64,000 nt of DNA from Nitrospira defluvii (GTDB lineage Bacteria; Nitrospirota; Nitrospiria; Nitrospirales; Nitrospiraceae). This document shows positions 9,212 to 17,902 of this stretch, piece after piece. The stretch lies in NCBI RefSeq assembly GCF_905220995.1, contig NZ_CAJNBJ010000021.1, positions 112,488 through 176,487 on the forward strand, written 5' to 3'. The notes beneath the pieces are model-generated. The model was given only the letters and a program-made list of their open reading frames with translations. It did no database searches and was not told the DNA's origin. The position numbers and the translations under genes are program-made. Position 1 is the first letter of the stretch; each line of letters opens with the position of its first letter.

Positions 9212-9973
9212 TCACGGCTCACGGTGTGCATTGAGGCGCTCCCAGGCCTTCGCATACTTGACGAACGTATGGAGGCCGGCGAACATCGCGACGACCAGCC
9301 CATGTACCCCGTCACGATACCCGCCGCGCGTGAACAGGGTTTTCAAAATCGTGCCGATGTGGTGCGTGGCAATGGCCCACCCACTGATGTGAGAAACCCG
9401 CTTGAGTTTCTCATCCGCCCCCAACGTCGTATACCGCATCATCTTGCGGATGTGATGGTGCACGGTGGGCATGCTGTAGTGAATGAAGGGTTCGCGCAGT
9501 CGTTCCCGCCGCCCCTGCAGCACGAAGTTTTCATGTAACCGCACATCGTCGTACCGGCCGGAGGTCTTGCGAAACAACCGGAGTTGATAGTCCGGGTAGA
9601 GCCCGCCGCCTTGAATCCATTTCCCATAGAAATAATTCCGGCGGGGGATTTCGTACCCGCCGATATCGGCAGGCGGCCCACCGGCCAGCAACGCGTGAAT
9701 CTCCTGCCGGAGCCCGTCGGTCACCCGCTCGTCGGCATCCACCACGAGAATCCAGTCTGATCCTGCTTGATCGATCCCGAAGTTTTTTTGCGGCCCGTAC
9801 CCTGGCCAGGCACGCACAAACACCTTCGGGGTATACCCTTTGGCCAATTCGACGGTCCGATCCCGGCTTTCGGCATCCACCACGATGAGTTCATCAGCCC
9901 ACCGCACCGACTGCAGACAGTCCCCAATGTTCTGTTCTTCATCCTTGGTAATGATCACGGCCGCAATCGTCAT
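9212..9973 (-). CDS. GT2-family glycosyltransferase, WaaE/KdtX-like (copy 1)
   Basis: Resembles the WaaE/KdtX branch of GT2, which adds glucose to heptose I of the LPS inner core in enterobacteria. N-terminal AAVIITKDEEQNIGDCL, WADELIVVD, then DWILVVDADERV (metal-binding DAD), PRRNYFYGKWI, and a C-terminal FVKYAKAWE. Start at ATG 9973, because the frame upstream lacks homology and would run into the neighbour; 253 aa, normal for WaaE. Its partner at 10005-10769 has the same order of motifs and similar length, so this is a tandem duplication that has diverged. The exact acceptor cannot be assigned. Confidence 0.87.
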   Translation of the reverse strand: MTIAAVIITKDEEQNIGDCLQSVRWADELIVVDAESRDRTVELAKGYTPKVFVRAWPGYGPQKNFGIDQAGSDWILVVDADERVTDGLRQEIHALLAGGPPADIGGYEIPRRNYFYGKWIQGGGLYPDYQLRLFRKTSGRYDDVRLHENFVLQGRRERLREPFIHYSMPTVHHHIRKMMRYTTLGADEKLKRVSHISGWAIATHHIGTILKTLFTRGGYRDGVHGLVVAMFAGLHTFVKYAKAWERLNAHREP

Positions 9974-10004
9974 CGTACAACGTCCCGTCTCGTCCTCGCC
10001 GTTA

Positions 10005-10769
10005 TCAGGTACGGCTCTGACTGTGCAATTCCCAGAACCGCGCATACTTAATGAACGTGTAATAGGCATAGAGGCCGGACAAAATAAGGCCCGGCACGCC
10101 GTCGAGACAGCCTTTGCGCCCCACGTACATCTTCAGAAACGTGAATGCGGGGTGAGACAGCAACTGATGCCAGGAAAACGATCGCCCCTGCTCGACCATA
10201 CGTCGCGCCATGAGATCTGAGTAGCGCTCCTGCTTGGCCAGGTAGTGATCAATATTCCGAAACGGGTACTGCAGCGCGGAGGCGGTCAGATACCCGACCC
10301 GTCCATCTACATCAAAACTCTCGTGGACCAGTTCTTCCCGATAGCGAAACTTGCTCCTACGGAACAATTGCGGTTGGCGGTAATCGGGAAACCAACCGCA
10401 ATGTTTGATCCAGCGCCCGAGAAAGTAATTCTTCCTGGGCACGAAATAGGCGTCGGCCTCGGGGCCCGCGGCCAACACCCGCCGGATCTCATCGCGTAAT
10501 TCCGGGGTGGCCCGCTCATCGGTATCCAGGCTGAAGACCCATTCGTGGGTCGCGTGCGTCAAGGCCTCATTCCGCAGGCGACCGAATCCGTGAAAGTCAT
10601 GCTGATAGACCCGGTCCGTGAACTCCCGGCTGATCCGCTCGGTGCCGTCGGTACTGTGCGAATCGACCACGATGATTTCATCCGCCCAGGTGAGGGATTC
10701 CAGGCAGGCCCGCATGTTGGGTTCGTCGTTGTAGGCAATGACCACGGCTGATACGGGGAGACGATCCAC
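10005..10769 (-). CDS. GT2-family glycosyltransferase, WaaE/KdtX-like (copy 2)
   Basis: Second tandem WaaE-like GT2. Motifs: SAVVIAYNDEPNMRACL, WADEIIVVDSHSTDGT, WVFSLDTDERA (DTD metal site), PRKNYFLGRWIKHCGWFPDY, and a C-terminal FIKYARFWE matching copy 1. 254 aa. The C-terminal amphipathic segment, rich in Tyr and Leu (LILSGLYAYYTFIKY), may hold it at the membrane as in other LPS-core transferases. It sits between copy 1 and the sulfatase-fold phosphotransferase, all in one direction with short gaps, suggesting co-transcription. Function in LPS core extension is inferred from family. Confidence 0.87.
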   Translation of the reverse strand: MDRLPVSAVVIAYNDEPNMRACLESLTWADEIIVVDSHSTDGTERISREFTDRVYQHDFHGFGRLRNEALTHATHEWVFSLDTDERATPELRDEIRRVLAAGPEADAYFVPRKNYFLGRWIKHCGWFPDYRQPQLFRRSKFRYREELVHESFDVDGRVGYLTASALQYPFRNIDHYLAKQERYSDLMARRMVEQGRSFSWHQLLSHPAFTFLKMYVGRKGCLDGVPGLILSGLYAYYTFIKYARFWELHSQSRT

Positions 10770-10822
10770 AGGGACAGGTCCTTCTTCCGAGGTGATGGCG
10801 ACACACTCCGGTGGTGCAACGG

Positions 10823-12964
10823 TTACAGGCGTTGGCCGAACTCCCGCCAGGACCAGAGCCGGTTGGAGTCGAGCGCGATGTTCGCCACTTCATGTATGGC
10901 GAGCAATTCCGAACCGCGGGCGGCCGACCGCCGACGTCGACTCTGTTGATCCTCCGGCATCGATTCGAAATCTAAGGTGGCTTCCTGAAAGGTTTCCGCC
11001 GACAGCGAGTACAGCAAGAGACCATCCGCGCTGGCAAGTCCGACCAGGTTGTCGTACACACTCGTGAGATAGGCCACCTGATCGGGCAGACAATCCCGTA
11101 CCAGCAAACAACTGACATCATGTCCGGCAAACGACCCCAGCGACGGTAGCCCGCCGCTTAATGCCAACAGCGTCGGGGCCACGTCGACTTGACTGGCGAC
11201 CGCCGACACCGTTCGCGGCTTGTAGGTGGCAGGCGAACGCAACGACTCGTCCATCCAGACGAACAAGGGCGAAGCGAAATGCCCGGCCTTCCGTTCAATA
11301 TCCGTGCGCCCCACCGGCTCATGCCGTCCGTGATCGCCGAGATTCACCACGATCGTATTGCGCAATAGCCCTTCGCGGACAAGCCGGGTGAACACTCGCT
11401 CCAATTCGAGGTCCGTGTATCGCAGGGCGGCCACATACTGATCCTGCACCCGTTGCCGGAGTACATGCACGTCAGGATGACGGTCCGGAGCGGCGAAGGG
11501 ATGGTGCGTCGAGAGGGTCAGTGTGGTCAGAAAAAACGGGCGGCTGTCCGCCTGACGCTGCTTGATCCGTTCGTAGCACAGATCGAACAGCGCTCCATCG
11601 ACGATCCCTAACCCCGCGCGCTCGGTGCCGGACGGGAAGTCTCCTTCATCGAGCAACTGCTGTAGTCCATTGCGAGCGACGAACGATTGGAGCCGGTTCA
11701 AATCACGATGCTGACCGATCACCATTTCCGTGTGATACCCCTGCCGTTGCAACAGCGACGGGAGACAGAGGTAATCGTGAGCGTAGCGGGTCTTCATGGC
11801 GGCCGCCCCGAGCCGCGGGAAGGTGCTGCAGAGCGTCGCAAACAGGCCTCTGGAGGTTTGGACCCCGTTGGAAAAGAAATGTTGGAAATAGACACTGTCG
11901 TCCTTGAGCCGGTCTAAAAACGGCGTACCTTTCACCTCACCGTAGGTCTGGCCCAGATACCGGCGATCCAACCCTTCGAGGAACACCAGGACGATGTTGG
12001 GCGGTGTCGGAAGTCGCAGACTGTCCGGGGACGGCGTGATGGTCCGCACGAGCGGGTACCTGGGATCGACAAATGCCTCGGCCGGGCCCAACAGCCGCTG
12101 CATGGTCCGCACGGCCAGGTCGTAGGGCATAGCCCCGGCACTCCCCGGCCGCTCGCCTCCTCCTCGCGAGACCAACGCGATTCGCAAGGCCTCGCTCGCA
12201 AACAACACCGGATTCTGCGCCAGGGTGTAATAGACCATGCTGCCGATCGGCGCGATGCGAATCCCATAGGGGCCTGAATGGTGAAAGCCGGCACCACCGG
12301 CGATCAACGCGACGACCAGGAAGGCATTGGCCTGAAATCCGGAACCGGGCCGCCAACGACGTAACGCCGGCACCACCGCGGTGGAAAAGGTCCACCACCA
12401 GAGCCCGATGCCTGCTGCCTGCAGGGCCAGAAAACAGGTCAGCCGCCAGGCCCACTTGCCGGCCGCCCCCAGTTCCGCACTGGTCTGCTGCATGGCCTGC
12501 ACATTGGTGCCGCCCGTCGTCGTGGCCGGCGCGAACAGATCGTCGATGAATTCGAGGAACACAAAATCCATGTGCTGCCGATTGAATCCGTAATAGCCCA
12601 TGTCGACGCAGAGGAGCACAAACAACAACAGTCCGACCAGCGCCGCACTCACGGGAAATGAGCGGTGGAAGGCGCGCGCGCAGAGAGTCGACGACCCTCG
12701 CAGATCATCCCACCTGTGGCTCAACAGGGTCCCACCACATGCCGCGGCCAATGCCAACGCGAGGGCAAATGTCGCAGTGATGAAGTCTCCACGAATGCCG
12801 ACCATCAGCGTCGTGAAGAGCAGCGGCATTGACGGAGTTTCCTGCTCCAGCGCATCACCTAAGAGAAACAGCCGCTCCGCCGTCTGAATGACCACGAAGA
12901 GAATCCACCAGAACAGAACGGTCTTGCGAATCGACGCCCCGGCGCCGGTCCATCGTTCCATCAT
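10823..12964 (-). CDS. LtaS/MdoB-like membrane phosphotransferase (alkaline phosphatase superfamily)
   Basis: 713 aa: about five N-terminal membrane helices (roughly residues 15-245), then a large periplasmic sulfatase-fold domain. Catalytic-type residues line up with lipoteichoic acid synthase: E330 in VFLEGLD, nucleophile T370 in VQTSRGLFAT, H487/H488 in STHHPF, and D544-H545 in NLGDHGRH. The family transfers phosphoglycerol or phosphoethanolamine from phospholipids to glycans. In a Gram-negative LPS cluster the likely acceptor is LPS core, O-antigen or a periplasmic glucan rather than teichoic acid; that is inference. Its ATG overlaps the stop of the GT4 upstream (ATGA), so the two are translationally coupled. 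Confidence 0.85.
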   Translation of the reverse strand: MMERWTGAGASIRKTVLFWWILFVVIQTAERLFLLGDALEQETPSMPLLFTTLMVGIRGDFITATFALALALAAACGGTLLSHRWDDLRGSSTLCARAFHRSFPVSAALVGLLLFVLLCVDMGYYGFNRQHMDFVFLEFIDDLFAPATTTGGTNVQAMQQTSAELGAAGKWAWRLTCFLALQAAGIGLWWWTFSTAVVPALRRWRPGSGFQANAFLVVALIAGGAGFHHSGPYGIRIAPIGSMVYYTLAQNPVLFASEALRIALVSRGGGERPGSAGAMPYDLAVRTMQRLLGPAEAFVDPRYPLVRTITPSPDSLRLPTPPNIVLVFLEGLDRRYLGQTYGEVKGTPFLDRLKDDSVYFQHFFSNGVQTSRGLFATLCSTFPRLGAAAMKTRYAHDYLCLPSLLQRQGYHTEMVIGQHRDLNRLQSFVARNGLQQLLDEGDFPSGTERAGLGIVDGALFDLCYERIKQRQADSRPFFLTTLTLSTHHPFAAPDRHPDVHVLRQRVQDQYVAALRYTDLELERVFTRLVREGLLRNTIVVNLGDHGRHEPVGRTDIERKAGHFASPLFVWMDESLRSPATYKPRTVSAVASQVDVAPTLLALSGGLPSLGSFAGHDVSCLLVRDCLPDQVAYLTSVYDNLVGLASADGLLLYSLSAETFQEATLDFESMPEDQQSRRRRSAARGSELLAIHEVANIALDSNRLWSWREFGQRL

Positions 12965-14079
12965 GACACAGGCCCCTTCAGCCCAAGCACCTGTCGATAG
13001 ACCCGCTGCAACTCATCCACCATCCGGTCGATGGAATAGCTCTGCACCACCGTCCGGCGGCCACGACTCCCCATCGCCTCGCGGAGTGATGGGTCTCGCA
13101 GAAGGCGCACAATCCGTTCAGCCAAGGCGGCGACATCCCGCGGCGGAACGAGAAAACCCGATTCACCGTCCTTGATCACGTCGGCAATCGATCCGGTGGT
13201 GGTGGACACGACCGGCAGACCGACCGCCAATGCCTGCATCAACACCTGGGGAATGGTATCGCCCTCCACCGTAGGAATGACGAACAGGTTCAACGAGCGG
13301 AACACGTCGAGGAGATCGTCACGGAATCCCAACATTCGAACCGAGGCCGTCAGACCCAAGCGTGCGATCTGTGCCCGGATGTTCTGCTCTTCCGGTCCTT
13401 CCCCCACGATCAGAAAGGTCACCTTTTGCTGCTCCGCCAACACCAGCGGCACCGCGTCCACGAGATACCGATGGCCTTTGTAGTCGCGCAGGTAGGAAAT
13501 CATGCCGACCAGCAGATGCCCGGATGGAATTCCGAGTTCGGCCCGGAGATCGTGCCGGGGCTGCGCCGGCGAGAACTCTTCCACATCGAGCCCGATGGGG
13601 AACGCGGCAACACGCTCCGGCGACAGGCCGTCCCGATAAATGAGATCCTGCCGGTTTCGCTCCCCGCCGGTCACGATCACCATGTCGAAGAGGCGCCGGT
13701 AGAGCAGGTGCGTGGTGGCATTCTTGTTGAGCGGCGCGGAAATATGCCGCGTGCGAATCACCTTGGGACGCGGACGCAGCAGCCTGGTGGCAAGGGCCGC
13801 GATCCAGCTGTCGCGCGAGCTGTTGACGTGGACGATGTCGGGGCGCTCCCGAGCCAGCAACCGGCGGAAGGCGAGAATCGACAGCGGCAGGCGCCATTGC
13901 CGCATCACGAACGGCTCGACCGGTAGCCCACGCTCCCTAGCCATTGCCATGATCGGACTGCGCGGCTCCAACACCAAGAGGATGCGATGGCCACGCTTCA
14001 CCAACCGTTCGGCATGCAACAGCACGGCCAGCTCCTGTCCGCCGACCGCCATGCTGGACTCTGCAATGAGAATGTTCAC
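12961..14079 (-). CDS. GT4-family glycosyltransferase
   Basis: GT-B retaining glycosyltransferase, about 372 aa. Starts at GTG 14079, which overlaps the TGA of the upstream GT9 (GTGA); the longer frame to 14160 has no homology in its first 27 residues. N-terminus VNILIAESSMAVGGQELA resembles LPS-core GT4 acceptor loops. The donor-binding half has GMISYLRDYKGH, and VIPTVEGDTIPQVLMQALAV in place of the canonical EGFGLPVLEA, a variant seen in WaaG/CapM-like proteins. Coupled at both ends (GTGA in, ATGA out), so it is made together with the heptosyltransferase and the LtaS-like enzyme. Sugar unknown. Confidence 0.88.
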   Translation of the reverse strand: MNILIAESSMAVGGQELAVLLHAERLVKRGHRILLVLEPRSPIMAMARERGLPVEPFVMRQWRLPLSILAFRRLLARERPDIVHVNSSRDSWIAALATRLLRPRPKVIRTRHISAPLNKNATTHLLYRRLFDMVIVTGGERNRQDLIYRDGLSPERVAAFPIGLDVEEFSPAQPRHDLRAELGIPSGHLLVGMISYLRDYKGHRYLVDAVPLVLAEQQKVTFLIVGEGPEEQNIRAQIARLGLTASVRMLGFRDDLLDVFRSLNLFVIPTVEGDTIPQVLMQALAVGLPVVSTTTGSIADVIKDGESGFLVPPRDVAALAERIVRLLRDPSLREAMGSRGRRTVVQSYSIDRMVDELQRVYRQVLGLKGPVS

Positions 14080-15119
14080 GCCGTTCCTGACTGAGATACC
14101 AACCGGAGTTGTTGCATCACCGCCTGCACGACCTGCTCGGGTTGCACGGCCGTCAAACATTCAAGTGCCACGGCACGAGTGCAATCCCGGCGCAAGCAGG
14201 GTCTACACTCGACGGGGTATGACAACACGACATGCCCCCTGCCGTAGGGTCCTGTTCTGACCGGATCGGTCGGGCCGAAGAGCGCCACTACCGGAGTCTC
14301 CACCGCCGCCGCGATATGCATCGGACCGGAGTCGTTCGTCAGCAAGAGGCTGGCCCGGCGCAGCAAACCGGGCAGCAAGCCTACAGGGGTCTGTCCCGTC
14401 AGATCAACCGCTTTCGTGCGCATGCGCCCCGTCACCGCCAGGGATTCCTGTCGCTCCGCCGGCCCTCCCATCAGAACCACCGGCACACCATAACGCTCCG
14501 CAAGCCGATCCGCCGCTTCGGCAAAGTGTTGCGGCGGCCAGCGTTTCGTCTCCCATCGCGCGGACACATTCATCGCCACCCAGGGGGACGAGCCGTTGAT
14601 CCCGGCGCACAGGAGCAGGCTGTCCACTGCCTGCCGGTCCTCCTGCCGGTCGGTGAACGCAAACCTCGGCGTGGCCGGACGCGCCGCTCCCAATGCCTCA
14701 GCCACGAGCAAATACCGATCGACGGCATGCATCGGCATGGCCGGTACCGCCACCCGCTGGGTGTAACACAACGGACTGCCTTCACGGGCATTGGCAAACC
14801 CGACGCGCCTGGCACAGCCGGTCAATCTGGCCATGGCCCCGCTTCTCAACAGCCCTTGTAGATCGATGACCAGATCGAAGTCGGCAGCACGGAGTTCCGG
14901 CACCCGCCCCAACCAGCCCACCAGCCCTTGATCCACCGCGCAGACCCGATCGACGCCGGCAATGACCTGCACCAGCGGCGCCCATTGCCGCTTGACCAGC
15001 CACGTGACCTCGGCTTGGGGAAATCGCTCGCGCAACGCCGCCACGGTCGGCATCGCGTGCACGATGTCGCCCAGCGAACTGGGTTTGATGAGCAGGATGC
15101 GGCGGACAGGCTCGGTCAT
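14076..15119 (-). CDS. Lipopolysaccharide heptosyltransferase (GT9, WaaC-like)
   Basis: About 347 aa from ATG 15119, with GGTGG as SD. ILLIKPSSLGDIVHAMP at the N-terminus is the WaaC/heptosyltransferase I pattern (KxSSLGD), followed by VTWLVKRQWAP. Donor-side motifs: TNDSGPMHIAAAVETP and FGPTDPVRTGP. C-terminal ECRPCLRRDC cysteine cluster. Lies directly after the WaaF-GmhB fusion, so the pair would add heptose I and heptose II to Kdo2-lipid A. The assignment to the WaaC side rests on the SSLGD motif and neighbourhood. The frame is open to 15182, but that would lie inside the neighbour. Confidence 0.88.
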   Translation of the reverse strand: MTEPVRRILLIKPSSLGDIVHAMPTVAALRERFPQAEVTWLVKRQWAPLVQVIAGVDRVCAVDQGLVGWLGRVPELRAADFDLVIDLQGLLRSGAMARLTGCARRVGFANAREGSPLCYTQRVAVPAMPMHAVDRYLLVAEALGAARPATPRFAFTDRQEDRQAVDSLLLCAGINGSSPWVAMNVSARWETKRWPPQHFAEAADRLAERYGVPVVLMGGPAERQESLAVTGRMRTKAVDLTGQTPVGLLPGLLRRASLLLTNDSGPMHIAAAVETPVVALFGPTDPVRTGPYGRGHVVLSYPVECRPCLRRDCTRAVALECLTAVQPEQVVQAVMQQLRLVSQSGTA

Positions 15120-15144
15120 TCGGCCACCAGGCATGATGCCTCGA

Positions 15145-16836
15145 TCATTGCGACAGGTCGGCAGTCGGCATACGCGTCGCATGGGCGACGATCCAGTCCA
15201 CCGCCCGCGAGAGGTCTTCGGCCACGTGATCCGGAGACAGGTCCCGTGCCGTCAGGTCGGCCAAGGCTTCCGCCCCGGACGGTCCGGTCATCACCAGGAT
15301 GCCCTGCGCACCGACCTGCCTGGCGAGTTCGACATCGCGCGCACTGTCCCCGATGACATAGGCGCGGGTTAGATCGACCTGCAACTCGGCCAAGGCCCGG
15401 TCGATCATGCCGCGCGCCGGCTTGCGACAGTTGCATCGATCGTCCGGGTGGTGCGGACAAAAATACACCCCGTCCAGCGTCACGCCGTCTTCCGCCAGGA
15501 CCAGTCGCAACTTGTGATGGATGGCCTCCAGATCCTTGGAGGTAAAGTACCCGCGACCCAGCCCGGATTGATTGGTCACCACGATCAACCGTGCCCCTGC
15601 CTGTTTGAGTCTGGCCAAGGCGGCACCGACTCCGGGCAACACAGTCAGATCGTCGGGCGACTTGAGATACCCGCTGTCGATGTTCAACGTGCCGTCACGA
15701 TCCAAAAACACGGTGACCCCTGCCAAGGATATGGGCGAGGGAGCGGCGCCCAGGATCAGCGCCCGCTCGGCAGGAGGCGGAACGGCAAGCGGCAGGTGCC
15801 GGGACGCCGCAGCGTGGACCTGCTCCACTGTCACGCCGGTCATGCACCGATGGTCGATGGGACATTCCCTCAACAGACAGGGTGCGCAAGACACCGGCTG
15901 CCTGACCAATTGAGCTTCGACACCAAACGGCGAGGTCGTCTGCCAATCGGTCGGTCCGAAGACGGCCACCAACGGCACCTTGAAGGCGGCCGCCACATGC
16001 ATGGGCCCCGTATCGTTGGTCAGGAACAACTGACAACGCTTCACCAGCGCCATCAGCTCCCGCACCGTCGTCTGCCCCGAACAGACCACCGTACGAGTCT
16101 TGATCTGATCGGCAATGCCTTTGCCCAACGGCTCCTCACCCTTGGCCCCCACAATCGCCACACCGACCCGCCCCCCTGTCTGGCCCTGGACATCCTTCAC
16201 CACTCGATTGACCACCTCGGCATACCGCTCCGGCAGCCACCGCTTGGCATGGCCATAGGTCGAGCCGGGATTCACCCCGATGACGAGGTCCGAGGCGCCG
16301 ATGCCGGCCTCGGCGAGCCTCGCGGCGATCAACGCGGTTTCTTCCGGCGTGACAAACAACCGCGGAGCAGGGGCCTGGCCCTGCCCGCCCAGCGGTTTGA
16401 GCAGATCCCAATAGTACTCGACCTGATGACGCTGCGCGCGGCGCGGCGGCACCAGGACCGGATCGGACAACAGGAGACTGCGCCCGTCCGTCGCATAACC
16501 GAATCGCCGCGGAATACCCGCCAGAAAACTGATCAGCGCCGCTTCGAACGCATTTTGAAACAGGATCGCGAGATGGAAGCGATGCCGACGCAGCACGCCG
16601 GCCAGGGTCCATTTGCCGGTCAACCCCGCATGGCGGCCCCGATCGTCATACACCAACGTCCGGGTCACCGCAGGATGGTGCGCCAGCAAGTCCGCAATAG
16701 CCGGCTTCACGAGCAACGTGATTTCGGCGTGCGGGAACAGCGTGCGCACCTGGCTCAGCGCAGGCTCGCACATGACGGCATCGCCCAGCCAATTGGGCCC
16801 GCGAACGACGATACGACGAATCTCTTCCTTACGCAT
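15145..16836 (-). CDS. waaF-gmhB: Heptosyltransferase II fused to heptose-1,7-bisphosphate phosphatase
   Basis: A 563-aa fusion. Residues ~8-350 are a GT9 heptosyltransferase (RGPNWLGDAVMCEPAL, NPGSTYGHAKRWLP, TNDTGPMHVAAAFKVP, FGPTDWQT) matching WaaF. Residues ~372-555 are a HAD phosphatase of the GmhB type: VFLDRDGTLN (nucleophile D379, acid/base D381), TNQSGLGRG, the zinc loop CPHHPDDRCNCRKP, and IGDSARD. GmhB removes the 1,7-bisphosphate's C7 phosphate during ADP-heptose synthesis, while WaaF consumes the finished ADP-heptose, so the two activities are non-adjacent steps of one pathway. The short linker (about 350-371) is rich in Ala and Pro. Start at ATG 16836, overlapping lpxK by 8 bases; the frame is open to 16941 without homology. 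Confidence 0.92.
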   Translation of the reverse strand: MRKEEIRRIVVRGPNWLGDAVMCEPALSQVRTLFPHAEITLLVKPAIADLLAHHPAVTRTLVYDDRGRHAGLTGKWTLAGVLRRHRFHLAILFQNAFEAALISFLAGIPRRFGYATDGRSLLLSDPVLVPPRRAQRHQVEYYWDLLKPLGGQGQAPAPRLFVTPEETALIAARLAEAGIGASDLVIGVNPGSTYGHAKRWLPERYAEVVNRVVKDVQGQTGGRVGVAIVGAKGEEPLGKGIADQIKTRTVVCSGQTTVRELMALVKRCQLFLTNDTGPMHVAAAFKVPLVAVFGPTDWQTTSPFGVEAQLVRQPVSCAPCLLRECPIDHRCMTGVTVEQVHAAASRHLPLAVPPPAERALILGAAPSPISLAGVTVFLDRDGTLNIDSGYLKSPDDLTVLPGVGAALARLKQAGARLIVVTNQSGLGRGYFTSKDLEAIHHKLRLVLAEDGVTLDGVYFCPHHPDDRCNCRKPARGMIDRALAELQVDLTRAYVIGDSARDVELARQVGAQGILVMTGPSGAEALADLTARDLSPDHVAEDLSRAVDWIVAHATRMPTADLSQ

Positions 16837-17902
16837 GGCCTGCCGTCGTCTTCTCGCTATCGAGTCGCAACAGTGCCTCCAAGCGATCCTGTCCCGACAC
16901 AATCTCCGTCGTGAGCCTGACGGCCCAGCAGACATCCGCATCCGTCAGATATGGCGCCACCTTGTCGGCATCCTTTTCCGTCGTCACCAGCATGTCGGCC
17001 CCTCCGGCGCTCGCCCTCCCACGAATGGTTTCCACCATGGCATGGGTATAGTGCACATGATCGGGAAATGCCAGGTGGTCGATCACCGTCACGCCCAATC
17101 CGGCCACTAGGGCGCGGAACGACGTCGCATTGCCGATCCCGCTGAAGAGGACGGCGGACCGGCCGCGGAAGGCGCTGAGTAACGTGCGCTCGTTCGTCCC
17201 GACCCGTCGGAATTCCTCTGCGGGAAACCCCACACAGACAGGAGGCAACAGTGTCGGACAGGCCGCATGCAATCGCCGCCAGACCGGTTCCGCATCCGAT
17301 GGCTGTTGCACCCGGGTGATCAGCACCCCCGAGGCGCGCGCAGCTGCCGAGAGCGGTTCCCGTAACCGCCCGACCGGCAATCCGGCTCCGAGTCCGTCGA
17401 GATCCGTCGCATCCACCAGCAGCAGATTCACATCGCGATGGAGTTGCACATGTTGAAAACCGTCATCCAACACGAAACAATCGACCGGCAATTGGCTCAA
17501 CACCCACCGACCCAGCGCATACCGGTCCGCGCCTACCGCGACCACCGCCTGCGGACAGCGTCGAGCGATCAAATACGGTTCATCCCCCGCCTCCTCGGGA
17601 CCAACAAGGATCCGCTGTCCGTCGGAGACGAGCAGCTGCGGAGCCGTGCTCCGACGGCGATAGCCACGGCTCAGAATGCCTACGCGTTTGCCTTGGGCCG
17701 CCAATCGTTCGACGAGGTACATGACGACCGGCGTTTTTCCCGTCCCGCCCACCGTGAGATTGCCGACACTGATGACGGGGCGAGGCAACCGCTGCGTCCG
17801 AAACCAACCCCGTTCGTAACACAACACGCGAATCTTGCCGGCAAGCGCATAGGGATACCCCGCCCATCGAAACCAGGACTGCATGCCTGCGGACATCATC
17901 AT
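16829..17902 (-). CDS. lpxK: Tetraacyldisaccharide 4'-kinase
   Basis: Phosphorylates the 4' position of the lipid A disaccharide at the inner membrane, making lipid IVA. The 357-aa protein has a hydrophobic N-terminal patch and the ATP-binding loop VGNLTVGGTGKTP (Walker A) near residue 50, then ILSRGYRR and FVLDDGFQH, both LpxK hallmarks. Its ATG overlaps the stop codon of kdtA (ATGA), and its own end overlaps the waaF-gmhB start, so it is tightly coupled in the lipid A/Kdo/heptose series. Length is close to the family norm (about 330-350). Confidence 0.94.
   Translation of the reverse strand: MMMSAGMQSWFRWAGYPYALAGKIRVLCYERGWFRTQRLPRPVISVGNLTVGGTGKTPVVMYLVERLAAQGKRVGILSRGYRRRSTAPQLLVSDGQRILVGPEEAGDEPYLIARRCPQAVVAVGADRYALGRWVLSQLPVDCFVLDDGFQHVQLHRDVNLLLVDATDLDGLGAGLPVGRLREPLSAAARASGVLITRVQQPSDAEPVWRRLHAACPTLLPPVCVGFPAEEFRRVGTNERTLLSAFRGRSAVLFSGIGNATSFRALVAGLGVTVIDHLAFPDHVHYTHAMVETIRGRASAGGADMLVTTEKDADKVAPYLTDADVCWAVRLTTEIVSGQDRLEALLRLDSEKTTAGHA

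Noticed and set aside
15448..16914. 488-codon plus-strand open frame opposite the waaF-gmhB fusion
   Set aside because: Antisense shadow of a high-GC gene: no recognisable domain, low-complexity His/Arg/Gln content, and the opposite strand encodes a clear fusion protein.
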